DNA from: JBBCJT01 sp037190665 | GTDB lineage: Bacteria; Pseudomonadota; Alphaproteobacteria; Acetobacterales; Acetobacteraceae | Direction of reading: 5' to 3' | DNA: 27,980 nt | Assembly: GCA_037190665.1 (NCBI GenBank) | Contig: JBBCJT010000179.1 | Location: 1-27,980 of the forward strand | Shown here: in pieces, positions 1 through 9,732 of the stretch | Layout of the letters: the number at the start of each line of letters is the position of its first letter | Position numbering within the stretch: position 1 is the first letter of the stretch | The notes under the pieces: model-generated | Told to the model about the DNA's origin: nothing | What the model saw: the letters and a program-made list of their open reading frames with translations, nothing else | Database searches by the model: none | Position numbers and translations under genes: made by a program

Positions 1-40
1 TTGAGGGGGTGGGGTCTGGCGAGCGATTTGGAACAAGCAC

Positions 41-124
41 TTCCTGAAAGGAACCCGGGTCAAGGGGCCGGTGGCCCCTTGCGGGTGCAGGGCAGCGCCC
101 TGCCGGGGCGTGGGGCAGAGCCCC
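41..124 (-). repeat. Four-hairpin 3' element, copy A (after secA)
   Basis: Read on the minus strand, from the secA stop outward, there are consecutive hairpins. H1 is at 124-112 (GGGGC stem, 3-nt loop), H2 at 103-87 (GCAGGGC stem, 3-nt loop) and H3 at 81-61 (9-bp stem CAAGGGGCC). A weaker H4 lies at 53-41 (TTCC/GGAA). The same order and linkers recur at 6901-6988, 7013-7103 and 22871-22954. H1 begins about 20 nt after the secA stop. There is no U-tract, so it is not a textbook intrinsic terminator; a role in 3'-end formation or mRNA protection is inferred. Confidence 0.75.
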
Positions 125-144
125 GCCTCTCCCCCGGCCGCCTG

Positions 145-2871
<2,727 letters not shown>

Positions 2872-2927
2872 TGGCGGATTCCGGGCGTGACTCTGGACCG
2901 GCGGCCAAGGGACCACGCGGCTCGGGT

Positions 2928-2956
2928 CATGTAGGGTCCGCCCCCCGGCGGGTCAA
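2928..2956 (-). promoter_or_regulatory. Possible sigma70-type promoter of secA
   Basis: On the minus strand TTGACC (2956-2951) and TACATG (2933-2928) are separated by 17 bp. This would start a transcript near 2921, with about a 50-nt leader before the secA ATG. The -35 is a 5/6 match and the -10 only 3/6. The region is GC-rich, so this is a candidate only. Confidence 0.35.
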
Positions 2957-3034
2957 ATGACGGCGGCACCAGGCAGGGGCCCGCGCGGCGATCCGGGGAT
3001 CACATTTTGCGCCGTGGGGCGGGCGGACGGCCCG

Positions 3035-3664
3035 CTAGAGCACGACCAGTCCGTGCAGCGGGATCGGCGAGGACGGCGGCTGCTGGCAGAGCCGCGGCCG
3101 GCGGTGTTTCGGAACCTCGGCGAGTCTGCCATGTCCGTGATGCCACATCCGCACCGTCTGCGAGAACGGCGCCGCCTGGGCGCCGATGGTTCCCCCCTCA
3201 CCCCCGGCAAGCTGCGTGACGTTCGTCCTTGGGTCGCGCCAGACGCTGAACACCCAGCCGATCCTGTTCACGCTCGAGGTATCGAAGTAGCGGATCACGC
3301 CGTCATACCCGAACACCTCGCGCAGCAGCCGCTTCAGCGGCCGGCGGAAGCGGCTCTCCGCCGCGACGCTCTGCCCCGTCTTGCGCAGGGAGATCGAGCC
3401 CAGCAGGTAGAGTTCCGAGAAATTCGCGCCGAGCCGGTCGGTCACCACGCCCGCGATCGCCCGCAACTCCTCCCGCGTGGTGGCGATGGTGCAGTGGTAT
3501 CCCGCTACCATGCCCTGCGGCGAGCCACGCAGGACCAGCGCCATGCAGCTCTGCACATTCGGGAAAACCAGCCCGTTGTTCACCGAGACATAGGATTCAT
3601 CGAGCGTGTCGAACTCCACCCCGTCCGGCATGCGGGCATTCAGCCCGCCGCTGTAGCCGCTCAT
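3035..3664 (-). CDS. Orphan hypothetical protein, possible CheD/CNF-like Cys-His fold
   Basis: The 209-residue product is not recognised as a named family. The start at 3664 is supported by a strong Shine-Dalgarno GGAGGAGGG just upstream; an ATG 60 bp further up has none. There is no signal peptide or membrane segment. Residues 33-58 show a Ser-Cys (C40) followed by a short hydrophobic strand (MALVLRG), a turn, and a second strand ending in Tyr-His (H57). Next come a helix, LGANFSELYLLGS, and later IRYFDTSSVNRIGWVFSVW. This order resembles the CheD glutamine deamidase fold, where the catalytic Cys and His are also 17 residues apart, and more loosely CNF1-type toxin deamidases. The CheD catalytic Thr six residues before Cys is Phe here, and no chemotaxis genes are nearby. 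The last 30 residues are basic and Pro-rich. The gene sits between secA and the divergent parvulin gene. Function is unknown and the deamidase idea is inference. Confidence 0.7.
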   Translation of the reverse strand: MSGYSGGLNARMPDGVEFDTLDESYVSVNNGLVFPNVQSCMALVLRGSPQGMVAGYHCTIATTREELRAIAGVVTDRLGANFSELYLLGSISLRKTGQSVAAESRFRRPLKRLLREVFGYDGVIRYFDTSSVNRIGWVFSVWRDPRTNVTQLAGGEGGTIGAQAAPFSQTVRMWHHGHGRLAEVPKHRRPRLCQQPPSSPIPLHGLVVL

Positions 3665-3817
3665 CCGTCCCTCCTCCCCATCGCTCAACCACAGGATGAT
3701 TGAGGAGGCGGGCTCATTGCGCAACCCACACGTGCAGCCGCGTCAACCGGCCGTACCGCCCCGCTTGTCGGAACTCCCCCGGCGCGCCAGATTGCCCTCA
3801 ATTCCGGAGACAACCCG

Positions 3818-4666
3818 ATGCGCCTGCGCCTTTGGCTGGCTGCCGCTGCGGTCGCCGCCGCGCCCCTCCTTGCGCCCGCGCGCGCACAGATCACCTCGGC
3901 CGATCAGCCGGGTGACCCCGTCATCGCGCGGGTGGACGGGGAGCCGATTCGCCTGTCCGAGGTGGTGGCCGCTGCCCAGAACCTGCCCGACGAGGTGAAG
4001 GGCATGCCGCCGGCGATGCTGTTCCCGCTGCTGATCGACCAGATGATCAGCCAGCGCGTGCTGACGGACGCCGCCCGCAAGGCCGGGCTGGAGGATGACC
4101 CGGCGGTGAAGCGCCAGATCCGCGAGATGTCGGACCGGGTGCTGCAGAACGCCCTGATCCAGCGCGAGATCACCGGCAAGGTCACCGACGAGGCTGTCCG
4201 CGCGCGATACGACGCCGAGGTGGCGAGCCAGGCCGGCGAGCCCGAGATTCACGCCCGGCACATCCTGGTCACGACGGAAAGCGATGCCCGCTCGGCGATC
4301 GCCGCGCTGAAGGGCGGGGCCGATTTCGCCACGCTCGCGCGCGAGAAATCCACCGGGCCCGGCGCCCAGCAGGGCGGCGATCTCGGCTTCTTCAAGAAGG
4401 GCGACATGGTGCCCGAGTTCGCCGAGGCGGCGTTCGCCCTGCAGGAACCCGGCCAGATCACCGAGAACCCGGTCCGCTCTCCCTTCGGCTGGCACGTGAT
4501 CCAGCTCGTCGCCCGCCGCACCGCCGCCCCGGCCCCCTTCGACGAGGTGAAGGAGGAGCTGCGCCAGCAGATGCTGGAGCGGAGCGTGCAGGAGGTGATC
4601 CAGAAGTACCGGGATGCGGCACAGGTCGAGCGGTTCAATCTCGACGGCACGCCGCTGCGGCGCTAA
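3818..4666 (+). CDS. Parvulin-type peptidyl-prolyl cis-trans isomerase (PpiC/SurA-like)
   Basis: This is a periplasmic foldase/chaperone that isomerises X-Pro bonds in exported proteins. The 282-residue product starts with a Sec signal peptide (MRLRLWLAAAA..., probable cleavage near ARAQ, residue 24) and has a SurA-N-like helical region (about 40-140). A single rotamase domain follows at about 144-233, with the parvulin hallmarks ARHILV (146-151), GGDLGFF (187-192) and FGWHVIQL (223-230). A GGAGA Shine-Dalgarno precedes the ATG. argJ starts 11 bp after the stop, so they are probably co-transcribed. Placement beside secA fits an export and folding role and is a common alphaproteobacterial arrangement. 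Confidence 0.94.
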   Translation: MRLRLWLAAAAVAAAPLLAPARAQITSADQPGDPVIARVDGEPIRLSEVVAAAQNLPDEVKGMPPAMLFPLLIDQMISQRVLTDAARKAGLEDDPAVKRQIREMSDRVLQNALIQREITGKVTDEAVRARYDAEVASQAGEPEIHARHILVTTESDARSAIAALKGGADFATLAREKSTGPGAQQGGDLGFFKKGDMVPEFAEAAFALQEPGQITENPVRSPFGWHVIQLVARRTAAPAPFDEVKEELRQQMLERSVQEVIQKYRDAAQVERFNLDGTPLRR

Positions 4667-4677
4667 GGCGCGCCGCC

Positions 4678-5910
4678 ATGGCCCAGCTTCCCGTCTCCCC
4701 GCTCGCCGTTCCGCTGCCCGACCTCGCGCCGCTGGCCGGCGTGCGTCTGGGCGTGGCCGAAGCCGGCATCCGCTACCGCAATCGCGCCGACCTGATGATG
4801 GCCGAGCTTGCGCCCGGCACCACGGTCGCGGGCGTGTTCACCCGCAACAAATGCCCCGGCGCGCCGGTGGACTGGGACCGCGCCGCGCTGAAGGGCGGGA
4901 AGGCCCGGGCGCTGGTGGTCAATGCCGGCAACGCCAACGTCTTCACCGGCCGCGCCGGCCGCGACGCGGTGAAGGCCACGGCCGAGGCCGCCGCCGCGCT
5001 GGTGGGCTGCAAGCCGAAGGAGGTCTTCGTCGCCTCCACCGGCGTGATCGGCGAGGTGCTGCCCCACGCGAAGCTGACGGCCGCGCTCCCTGCCCTGCAC
5101 GGGTCGCTGGCCGAGGACGGCTGGGCGGGTGCGGCGCGCGGCATCATGACCACCGACACCTTTCCCAAGGGTGCGACGCGGACGGCGACGATCGGCGGCG
5201 AGACGGTGACGATCAGCGGCTTCGCCAAGGGCAGCGGCATGATCGCCCCCGACATGGCGACGATGCTGTGCTTCGTGTTCACCGACGCGAAGATCCCCGC
5301 CCCTGCCCTGCAGGCGATGCTGGCGAAGGGGTCGGAGACGTCGTTCAACCGCACAACCGTCGACTCCGACACCTCCACCTCCGACACGGTGCTGCTGTTC
5401 GCCACCGGTCAGGCGAAGCACCCCCGCGTGCCGGCCGAAGGGGGCGCGATGCTGCGCGATTTCCGCCGCGCGCTGGACGAGGTGCTGATGGACCTCGCCC
5501 TGCAGGTAGTCCGCGACGGCGAGGGCGCGCAGAAGCTGATCCGCATCGACGTGACCGGCGCGACCACCGCCAAATCCGCCAAGCGCATCGCCATGGCGAT
5601 CGCCAACTCGCCGCTGGTGAAGACCGCTATCGCGGGCGAGGACGCCAACTGGGGCCGCATCGTGATGGCCGTCGGCAAGGCCGGCGAGCCGGCGGACCGC
5701 GACAGGCTCTCGGTCGCCGTGGGCGGCACCTGGATGGCGAAGGACGGCGGCGTGGTGCCCGGCTATGACGAAACCCCGGTGGTCGCGCACATGAAGGGGC
5801 GCGAGATCGAGATCGCCGTGGATATCGGCCTCGGCACCGGCAAGGCCACCGCCTGGACCTGCGACCTGACGCATGGATACATCGATATCAACGGCAGCTA
5901 CCGGAGCTGA
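4678..5910 (+). CDS. argJ: Bifunctional ornithine acetyltransferase / N-acetylglutamate synthase
   Basis: ArgJ transfers the acetyl group of N-acetylornithine to glutamate, recycling acetyl in arginine biosynthesis; many homologues also use acetyl-CoA. The 410-residue product has NAGNAN (82-87), STGVIGE (120-126), the autocleavage motif KGSGMIAPDMATML and the typical end INGSYRS. The proenzyme is expected to cleave between Ala194 and Thr195, making Thr195 the catalytic nucleophile of the beta chain. TTVDSDTSTSDT is the conserved substrate-binding segment. The gene is probably coupled to the parvulin gene upstream, and its last 38 bp overlap the GNAT-Nudix gene. Confidence 0.97.
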   Translation: MAQLPVSPLAVPLPDLAPLAGVRLGVAEAGIRYRNRADLMMAELAPGTTVAGVFTRNKCPGAPVDWDRAALKGGKARALVVNAGNANVFTGRAGRDAVKATAEAAAALVGCKPKEVFVASTGVIGEVLPHAKLTAALPALHGSLAEDGWAGAARGIMTTDTFPKGATRTATIGGETVTISGFAKGSGMIAPDMATMLCFVFTDAKIPAPALQAMLAKGSETSFNRTTVDSDTSTSDTVLLFATGQAKHPRVPAEGGAMLRDFRRALDEVLMDLALQVVRDGEGAQKLIRIDVTGATTAKSAKRIAMAIANSPLVKTAIAGEDANWGRIVMAVGKAGEPADRDRLSVAVGGTWMAKDGGVVPGYDETPVVAHMKGREIEIAVDIGLGTGKATAWTCDLTHGYIDINGSYRS

Positions 5911-6898
5911 GTCCTTCGTTCCGTTGCGGACGGAGCGGCTGACGCTCCGCCCGCTGCGGCCGGAGGACGCAGCCGAGCTGCACCGGCTGGTCAATGACTG
6001 GGAGATCGCGCGCAACCTCGCCCGCGTCCCCTTCCCCTATCCGCGCGGGCTGGCCGAGGAGTGGATCGCCTCCACCGCGGACGACCTCGCCTCCGGCGCC
6101 GGCATCCACCTCGCCATCACCGGCGAGGAGAGCGGGGCCGAGCTGCTGGTCGGCGTGGTGGGGCTGCGCAGTTCCGAGGACGGACGGCAGGCCGAGCTGG
6201 GCTACTGGGTGGGCCGGCGGTTCTGGGGCCATGGCGTGGCGAGCGAGGCGGCCGGGCGGATGGCGCGCTGGGCGCTGGCGAACCTGGACATCGACCGGGT
6301 GGTGGCCTCCGCCGCGCTCGACAATTTCGCTTCCATCGCCGTGCTGCGGCGGATCGGCTTCCGCGAGACGGGTCAGGCGGAGCAGGAGAGTCTCGCGCTC
6401 GGTCATGCCCGGCCGGTGGTGCTGTTCGAGGCGACGCGCGCCGACCTGTCCGCTCCCGCCGCGCCGGCCGCGGCCGCTGGGGAGGCGGAGGGCAAGCCGC
6501 TGCTGCTGGTGGCGGCCTGTGCGCTGGTCGACCCGGATGGCCGCGTGCTGCTGGCGCGCCGGCCCGAGGGCAAGGCGATGGCCGGGCTGTGGGAGTTCCC
6601 CGGCGGCAAGGTCGCCAAGGGCGAAACGCCCGAGGTGGCGCTGATCCGCGAGCTGAAGGAGGAGCTGGGGATCGACGTGGCGGAGGCATGCCTCGCCCCG
6701 TTCGCGTTCGCGTCGCACGGGTACGAGAAGTTCCACCTGCTGATGCCGCTGTTCCTGTGCCGGCGCTGGCAGGGGACGATCACGCCGCAGGAGGGGCAGG
6801 CGGTGATCTGGGTGCGGCCGGCGAAGCTGCGGGAGTTTCCGATGCCGCCGGCGGACCTGCCGTTGATCCCGTTGTTGCGGGATTTCCTCGGCGGGTAG
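5873..6898 (+). CDS. Bifunctional GNAT acetyltransferase / MutT-type Nudix hydrolase
   Basis: This 341-residue fusion carries an N-terminal RimJ/RimL-like GNAT domain (about 20-190: RTERLTLRPLRPEDA, then YWVGRRFWGHGVASEA as the acetyl-CoA loop, and NFASIAVLRRIGF). A short Ala/Pro-rich linker (about 191-207) joins it to a Nudix domain (about 208-338). The Nudix box is intact: G245, E251, R259, E260, E263, E264, G266. MutT-type domains sanitise 8-oxo-dGTP, and GLWEFPGGK is typical of that group. The GNAT substrate is unknown. The ATG at 5873 lies inside argJ in another frame with no clear Shine-Dalgarno, so translation is probably coupled to argJ. An in-frame TTG at 5924 is a possible alternative start. 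In relatives mutT commonly follows argJ. Confidence 0.93.
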   Translation: MDTSISTAATGAESFVPLRTERLTLRPLRPEDAAELHRLVNDWEIARNLARVPFPYPRGLAEEWIASTADDLASGAGIHLAITGEESGAELLVGVVGLRSSEDGRQAELGYWVGRRFWGHGVASEAAGRMARWALANLDIDRVVASAALDNFASIAVLRRIGFRETGQAEQESLALGHARPVVLFEATRADLSAPAAPAAAAGEAEGKPLLLVAACALVDPDGRVLLARRPEGKAMAGLWEFPGGKVAKGETPEVALIRELKEELGIDVAEACLAPFAFASHGYEKFHLLMPLFLCRRWQGTITPQEGQAVIWVRPAKLREFPMPPADLPLIPLLRDFLGG

Positions 6899-6900
6899 CG

Positions 6901-6988
6901 GTGGGGCTCCGCCCCACGCCCCGGCAAGGCTCTGCCCTGCACCCGCAAGGGGCCACCGGCCCCTTGACCCGGGATTCCCTCAAGAGGG
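6901..6988 (+). repeat. Four-hairpin 3' element, copy B1 (after GNAT-Nudix gene)
   Basis: Three bases after the TAG at 6896-6898 begin hairpins H1 (6901-6917, GTGGGGC stem), H2 (6924-6940, one A-C mismatch), H3 (6946-6966, CAAGGGGCC stem) and H4 (6977-6988, CCCTC/GAGGG). Compared with the reverse complement of copy A, the H1-H3 part is about 90% identical. It is oriented with the upstream gene. Confidence 0.8.
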
Positions 6989-7012
6989 CCTTCGGCCAAG
7001 TCGGTTGTCTGA

Positions 7013-7103
7013 CCCTTCCTGAAGGGATCGCGGGTCCAGGGGGCCGTGCCCCCTGGTGGGGTGAAGGGGCAAAGCCCCTTCCGGGGTTTCGGGGCGGAGC
7101 CCC
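7013..7103 (-). repeat. Four-hairpin 3' element, copy B2 (after GNAT toxin gene)
   Basis: On the minus strand, directly after the toxin stop at 7108, are H1 (7103-7091, GGGGC stem), H2 (7081-7063, GAAGGGGC stem), H3 (7056-7036, CCAGGGGGC stem) and H4 (7026-7013, CCCTT/AAGGG). The order and linkers match the other copies, but H2 and H3 carry different, compensated base pairs. It lies tail-to-tail with copy B1, so each of the two convergent genes has its own element. Confidence 0.75.
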
Positions 7104-7107
7104 GCCT

Positions 7108-7638
7108 TCAGACAAGCGCAGCGATCACGGTTTCGATCGGCAGGAACAGCGTGCGGCTGTCCGCCGGGTATTCGAGGAACTCGGCGCAGGCGAGATAGAA
7201 GCGCCTCGCCCGATCATCCTTCGCATGCACCAGCACGGCGGCGATGCCGATGGTCTGCGCCGTCAGCGCGATGCGGCGCAGCGCATCCCCCAGCAGATCG
7301 GCGCCAAGACCACGACCGGCGTGGCCGCGGCTGACGGCGAGGCGGCCGATCACCGCGACCGGAATCGCATCGGGCGCGTTGCGGCGCAGCCCGCCGGGGG
7401 CGGCGGCCCGCTCCACCGCGCCAGCCGAAAGGCAGACATAGGCAGCGACGCGCAGGCCGTCGCAGACGACATAAGTGCGGGAGAACCGGCTCTCGTTGCG
7501 CAGCGCGCGATGGCGCAGCCAGTCATTCAGCACCGGGTCCCCGCAATCGAAGGCGGAGAGATCGTGACCCACCGTCAGCGGAACCGGGGCGGAGAGAACG
7601 GCACCTGCGCCGGCGGATCCCGCTTCTACCTTCCCCAC
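7108..7638 (-). CDS. GNAT-type toxin of a type II toxin-antitoxin pair (TacT-like)
   Basis: TacT-family toxins acetylate the amino group of aminoacyl-tRNAs and stop translation. The 176-residue product has the family start LSAPVPLTVGHDLSAFDCGDPVLNDWL (residues 15-41), RTYV, and VIGRLAVSRGHAGRGLGADLL with the acetyl-CoA loop at about 104-113. RRFYLACAEF supplies the probable catalytic Tyr148. The only plausible start is GTG at 7638, which overlaps the antitoxin by 13 bp, as usual in such pairs. The stop is followed at once by a four-hairpin element. Target specificity is not readable. Confidence 0.9.
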   Translation of the reverse strand: MGKVEAGSAGAGAVLSAPVPLTVGHDLSAFDCGDPVLNDWLRHRALRNESRFSRTYVVCDGLRVAAYVCLSAGAVERAAAPGGLRRNAPDAIPVAVIGRLAVSRGHAGRGLGADLLGDALRRIALTAQTIGIAAVLVHAKDDRARRFYLACAEFLEYPADSRTLFLPIETVIAALV

Positions 7639-7928
7639 GCCGGGGACCGCCGCAGCAGCGCGCGCAGCTTCGGACCCGGCGGCGGCGGATTGTCGAGCGC
7701 GCGCACGAAGGCGTCGTGCGCGGCCGGGTCAAGGGCGAAGAGGCGCTGGTCGAGCAGCACATCGACGGCGGCGTGCCGCGCGCTCTCGATCATGAACTCG
7801 GTGCGCGTCTTGCCGAGCAGCGCGGCGGCCTCGTCGATCAGCCGACGGGTCTGCGCCTCGATCCGCAGGTTGATGCTGCCCTTCGTGACGGGATCATGCG
7901 CGGCCGGACCATCAGGAACGGCGGTCAT
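7626..7928 (-). CDS. DUF1778 ribbon-helix-helix antitoxin (TacA-like)
   Basis: The 100-residue product has an N-terminal ribbon-helix-helix DNA-binding region (about 16-60: GSINLRIEAQTRRLIDEAAALLGKTRTEFMIESA) that fits DUF1778 antitoxins. The C-terminal tail (LFALDPAAHDAFVRALDNPPPPGPKLRALLRR) is the segment that wraps and blocks the GNAT toxin. It is first in the operon and overlaps the toxin. Its promoter contains paired palindromic sites, consistent with autorepression by the antitoxin or the complex. The probable transcription start is nearly at the ATG, so the mRNA may be leaderless. Confidence 0.92.
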   Translation of the reverse strand: MTAVPDGPAAHDPVTKGSINLRIEAQTRRLIDEAAALLGKTRTEFMIESARHAAVDVLLDQRLFALDPAAHDAFVRALDNPPPPGPKLRALLRRSPAWGR

Positions 7929-7934
7929 CCGAAG

Positions 7935-7966
7935 ACGATAGGGTCTGTATCTACAATGTCAATACA
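7935..7966 (-). promoter_or_regulatory. Toxin-antitoxin promoter and tandem operator
   Basis: On the minus strand TTGACA (7962-7957, perfect -35) is followed after 16 bp by TATCGT (7940-7935). Two 10-bp palindrome-like sites of form TGTNNNNACA lie at 7946-7955 and 7957-7966, 11 bp centre to centre. They cover the -35 and part of the spacer. The -10 ends only 6 bp before the ATG at 7928. Confidence 0.7.
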
Positions 7967-7975
7967 AACCGCCCG

Positions 7976-8989
7976 TCACACCGGGTCCCTCACCAGCGGG
8001 CACGTCGAGCAGTGGATCCCCCCGCCCCCCAGATACACCCGGTCATACGCCACCAGCCGCACGCTGATGCCCGCCTTGTCCAGCGCCTCCTGCGTCCGCG
8101 CGCCCACCTGATCGCTCATCAGCACCCGACCCGGCGCCACCGCGAGGCAGTTCAGCGCCCAGGACGGGTCCTCGTGGTTGACCGCGATCATGCGCACGCC
8201 CAGCCGCTCCAGCTCCTGCATGAACACGAAGGGCAGGTTCACCGGGTTCACCAGCGCCACGTCGTGATCCAGCATCACGAACATCCCGTCGATGTGCAGC
8301 CGGTAGCCGGGGATCTGCACGCGGATCAGCCGGGCGCCCTGCACCGCAAGCACCTCCTCGATCTGCCGCGCGCCTTCCTCGTTCACCCGGGATGACACGC
8401 CGATCACCGCCGTCTGCGGGTTGATCCAGGCGAAGGACCCGCCCTCCACCAGCCCGGTGCCGTGGATTGTGCGCAGGATCGGGCAACCGAGGCGGGCCAG
8501 CGCCTCCGTCACCGGCGCGTCCTCGCCGCGGCGGACGCGCGGGCCCATGCGGGTGACGATGGCGCCGCCCTTCACCGCGATCGCCGAGTCGCGCGTGTAG
8601 ACGGATTTGTGCCGCCCCGGCGCGCAGCGGTCGAGGTAGACGACCTCCACCCCCTCCTCCTTCAGCGCGGCGGCCAGCGCATCGTGCTGGGCCTGCTGCT
8701 CGGCCAGCGTCGGGATCTCCGTGCCGCGCCAGTACCAGGACTTGCCCTCGACATCGCCGTAGGCGCCCAGCTCCGGGATCAGCTTCGACCGGTCGAGGAT
8801 GTCCATCTCCGCCCCCGGCCGGTGCATCAGCACCACCCGCAGGCGGCCGACATCGTTGTCGCAGCCCCAGCGCCGCCCCCAACCCGAAACCTGCTCGCTT
8901 TCGCTTTCGAAAGCGGGCTCCGGCTCCGAGGAAAAGGTCTGGATCAGCATGTTGTAGCGGTGGTCGAACTCGCTCATGGCCTGTGCCAT
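7976..8989 (-). CDS. Arginine deiminase / DDAH superfamily amidinohydrolase
   Basis: This 337-residue protein belongs to the guanidino-group modifying superfamily (arginine deiminase, dimethylarginine hydrolase, amidinotransferase). Visible catalytic elements are YTRD (131-134), VEGG (181-184), LHIDGMF with H232 and D234, and the C-terminal GGGGIHCST loop with the nucleophile, probably C327. After VEGG it has Ser instead of the usual Asp, so the substrate may differ from arginine. Start 8989 is supported by GGGAGGTGACC immediately upstream. There is no signal peptide, so it is cytosolic. It stands alone, divergent from a GNAT gene, with a CRP-like palindrome upstream. The exact substrate (arginine, methylarginine, glycine-amidine) is undetermined. 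Confidence 0.85.
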   Translation of the reverse strand: MAQAMSEFDHRYNMLIQTFSSEPEPAFESESEQVSGWGRRWGCDNDVGRLRVVLMHRPGAEMDILDRSKLIPELGAYGDVEGKSWYWRGTEIPTLAEQQAQHDALAAALKEEGVEVVYLDRCAPGRHKSVYTRDSAIAVKGGAIVTRMGPRVRRGEDAPVTEALARLGCPILRTIHGTGLVEGGSFAWINPQTAVIGVSSRVNEEGARQIEEVLAVQGARLIRVQIPGYRLHIDGMFVMLDHDVALVNPVNLPFVFMQELERLGVRMIAVNHEDPSWALNCLAVAPGRVLMSDQVGARTQEALDKAGISVRLVAYDRVYLGGGGIHCSTCPLVRDPV

Positions 8990-9021
8990 CGGTCACCTCC
9001 CTCGGGTTCGCATGCGGCGCA

Positions 9022-9037
9022 GGTGAACGATTTCACA
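9022..9037. promoter_or_regulatory. CRP-like palindrome
   Basis: GGTGA-N6-TCACA matches 9 of 10 defined bases of the enterobacterial CRP consensus TGTGA-N6-TCACA. It lies 33 bp upstream of the amidinohydrolase start in a divergent intergenic region of 165 bp. No regulator gene is nearby, and alphaproteobacterial CRP-family proteins have varied sites, so the factor is unknown. Confidence 0.35.
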
Positions 9038-9154
9038 CCCGCTCGCGCCACAAAACGCAAGAAATCGAAAATAATGCGAGCCAACCCCGCACGAAACTGC
9101 TATCAGGGCTGCAGCCGCGCTCCCCGCGGCCGCCGCCGGCCATGGAGACCCCGC

Positions 9155-9724
9155 ATGGACGCGATCGCGATCAGGACTGCATGCCCCGAGGATCTGGCAG
9201 CCATCGCCGTGATGCAGCGACGCTCGCTGCTGGCGCTGGCCGTGGGCGACTACGCACCCGCGGCGGTGGAGGCGATGGCCACGCACCTGCCCACCCTCAA
9301 CCCCGCGCTGGTGGCGGACGGCACGCTGCTGGTGGCCGAAACCGCTTCCGGCCGCGTGCTCGGTTCCGCCGGATGGAGCCGCCGGCCCGTCGACGACGCC
9401 ATCGTGCTCGACCGCGCGCCCTCGCCCTTCCCGCCGCAGCTCGATCCGGTGGGCACGGTGCGCAGCGTGTTCGTCGACCCCTCGGTGGCGCGGCGCGGAC
9501 TCGGGCGGCGGCTGATGGCGCGGCTGGAGCATGCGATGGCCGCGTCCGGCTGCGTCACGGCGGAGCTGCTGGGCACGCTGCCGGCCGAACGGCTGTACCG
9601 CACGCTCGGCTACACCGCGCTCACCACGCACGGGATGCGCCTGCCCGGCGGGCAGCTCATCCGGGTGCGGCGGATGGCGCGGCGGCTGCACGGCGCCGCG
9701 GACCGGATACCGCTCGCGGCCTGA
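9155..9724 (+). CDS. GNAT family N-acetyltransferase
   Basis: The 189-residue single-domain GNAT begins AIRTACPEDLAAIAVMQRRS. It carries the acetyl-CoA motif VRSVFVDPSVARRGLGRRLM (about 108-127) and the C-terminal ERLYRTLGYT signature. The ATG at 9155 follows a GGAG at 9144-9147; longer in-frame extensions upstream read through the intergenic region and look non-coding. Substrate unknown. It converges on the M20 hydrolase gene with only 8 bp between stop codons. Confidence 0.88.
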   Translation: MDAIAIRTACPEDLAAIAVMQRRSLLALAVGDYAPAAVEAMATHLPTLNPALVADGTLLVAETASGRVLGSAGWSRRPVDDAIVLDRAPSPFPPQLDPVGTVRSVFVDPSVARRGLGRRLMARLEHAMAASGCVTAELLGTLPAERLYRTLGYTALTTHGMRLPGGQLIRVRRMARRLHGAADRIPLAA

Positions 9725-9732
9725 ACTGCGCC

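Noticed and set aside
6899..7107. The repeat region as a CRISPR array or insertion-sequence remnant
   Set aside because: The units are imperfect hairpins of differing sequence, not identical direct repeats with spacers. No transposase frame or target duplication is visible.
6061..7941. A 626-codon plus-strand frame running from the GNAT-Nudix gene through the repeat pair and the toxin-antitoxin genes
   Set aside because: It crosses two convergent genes and both four-hairpin elements; the translation has no family resemblance.
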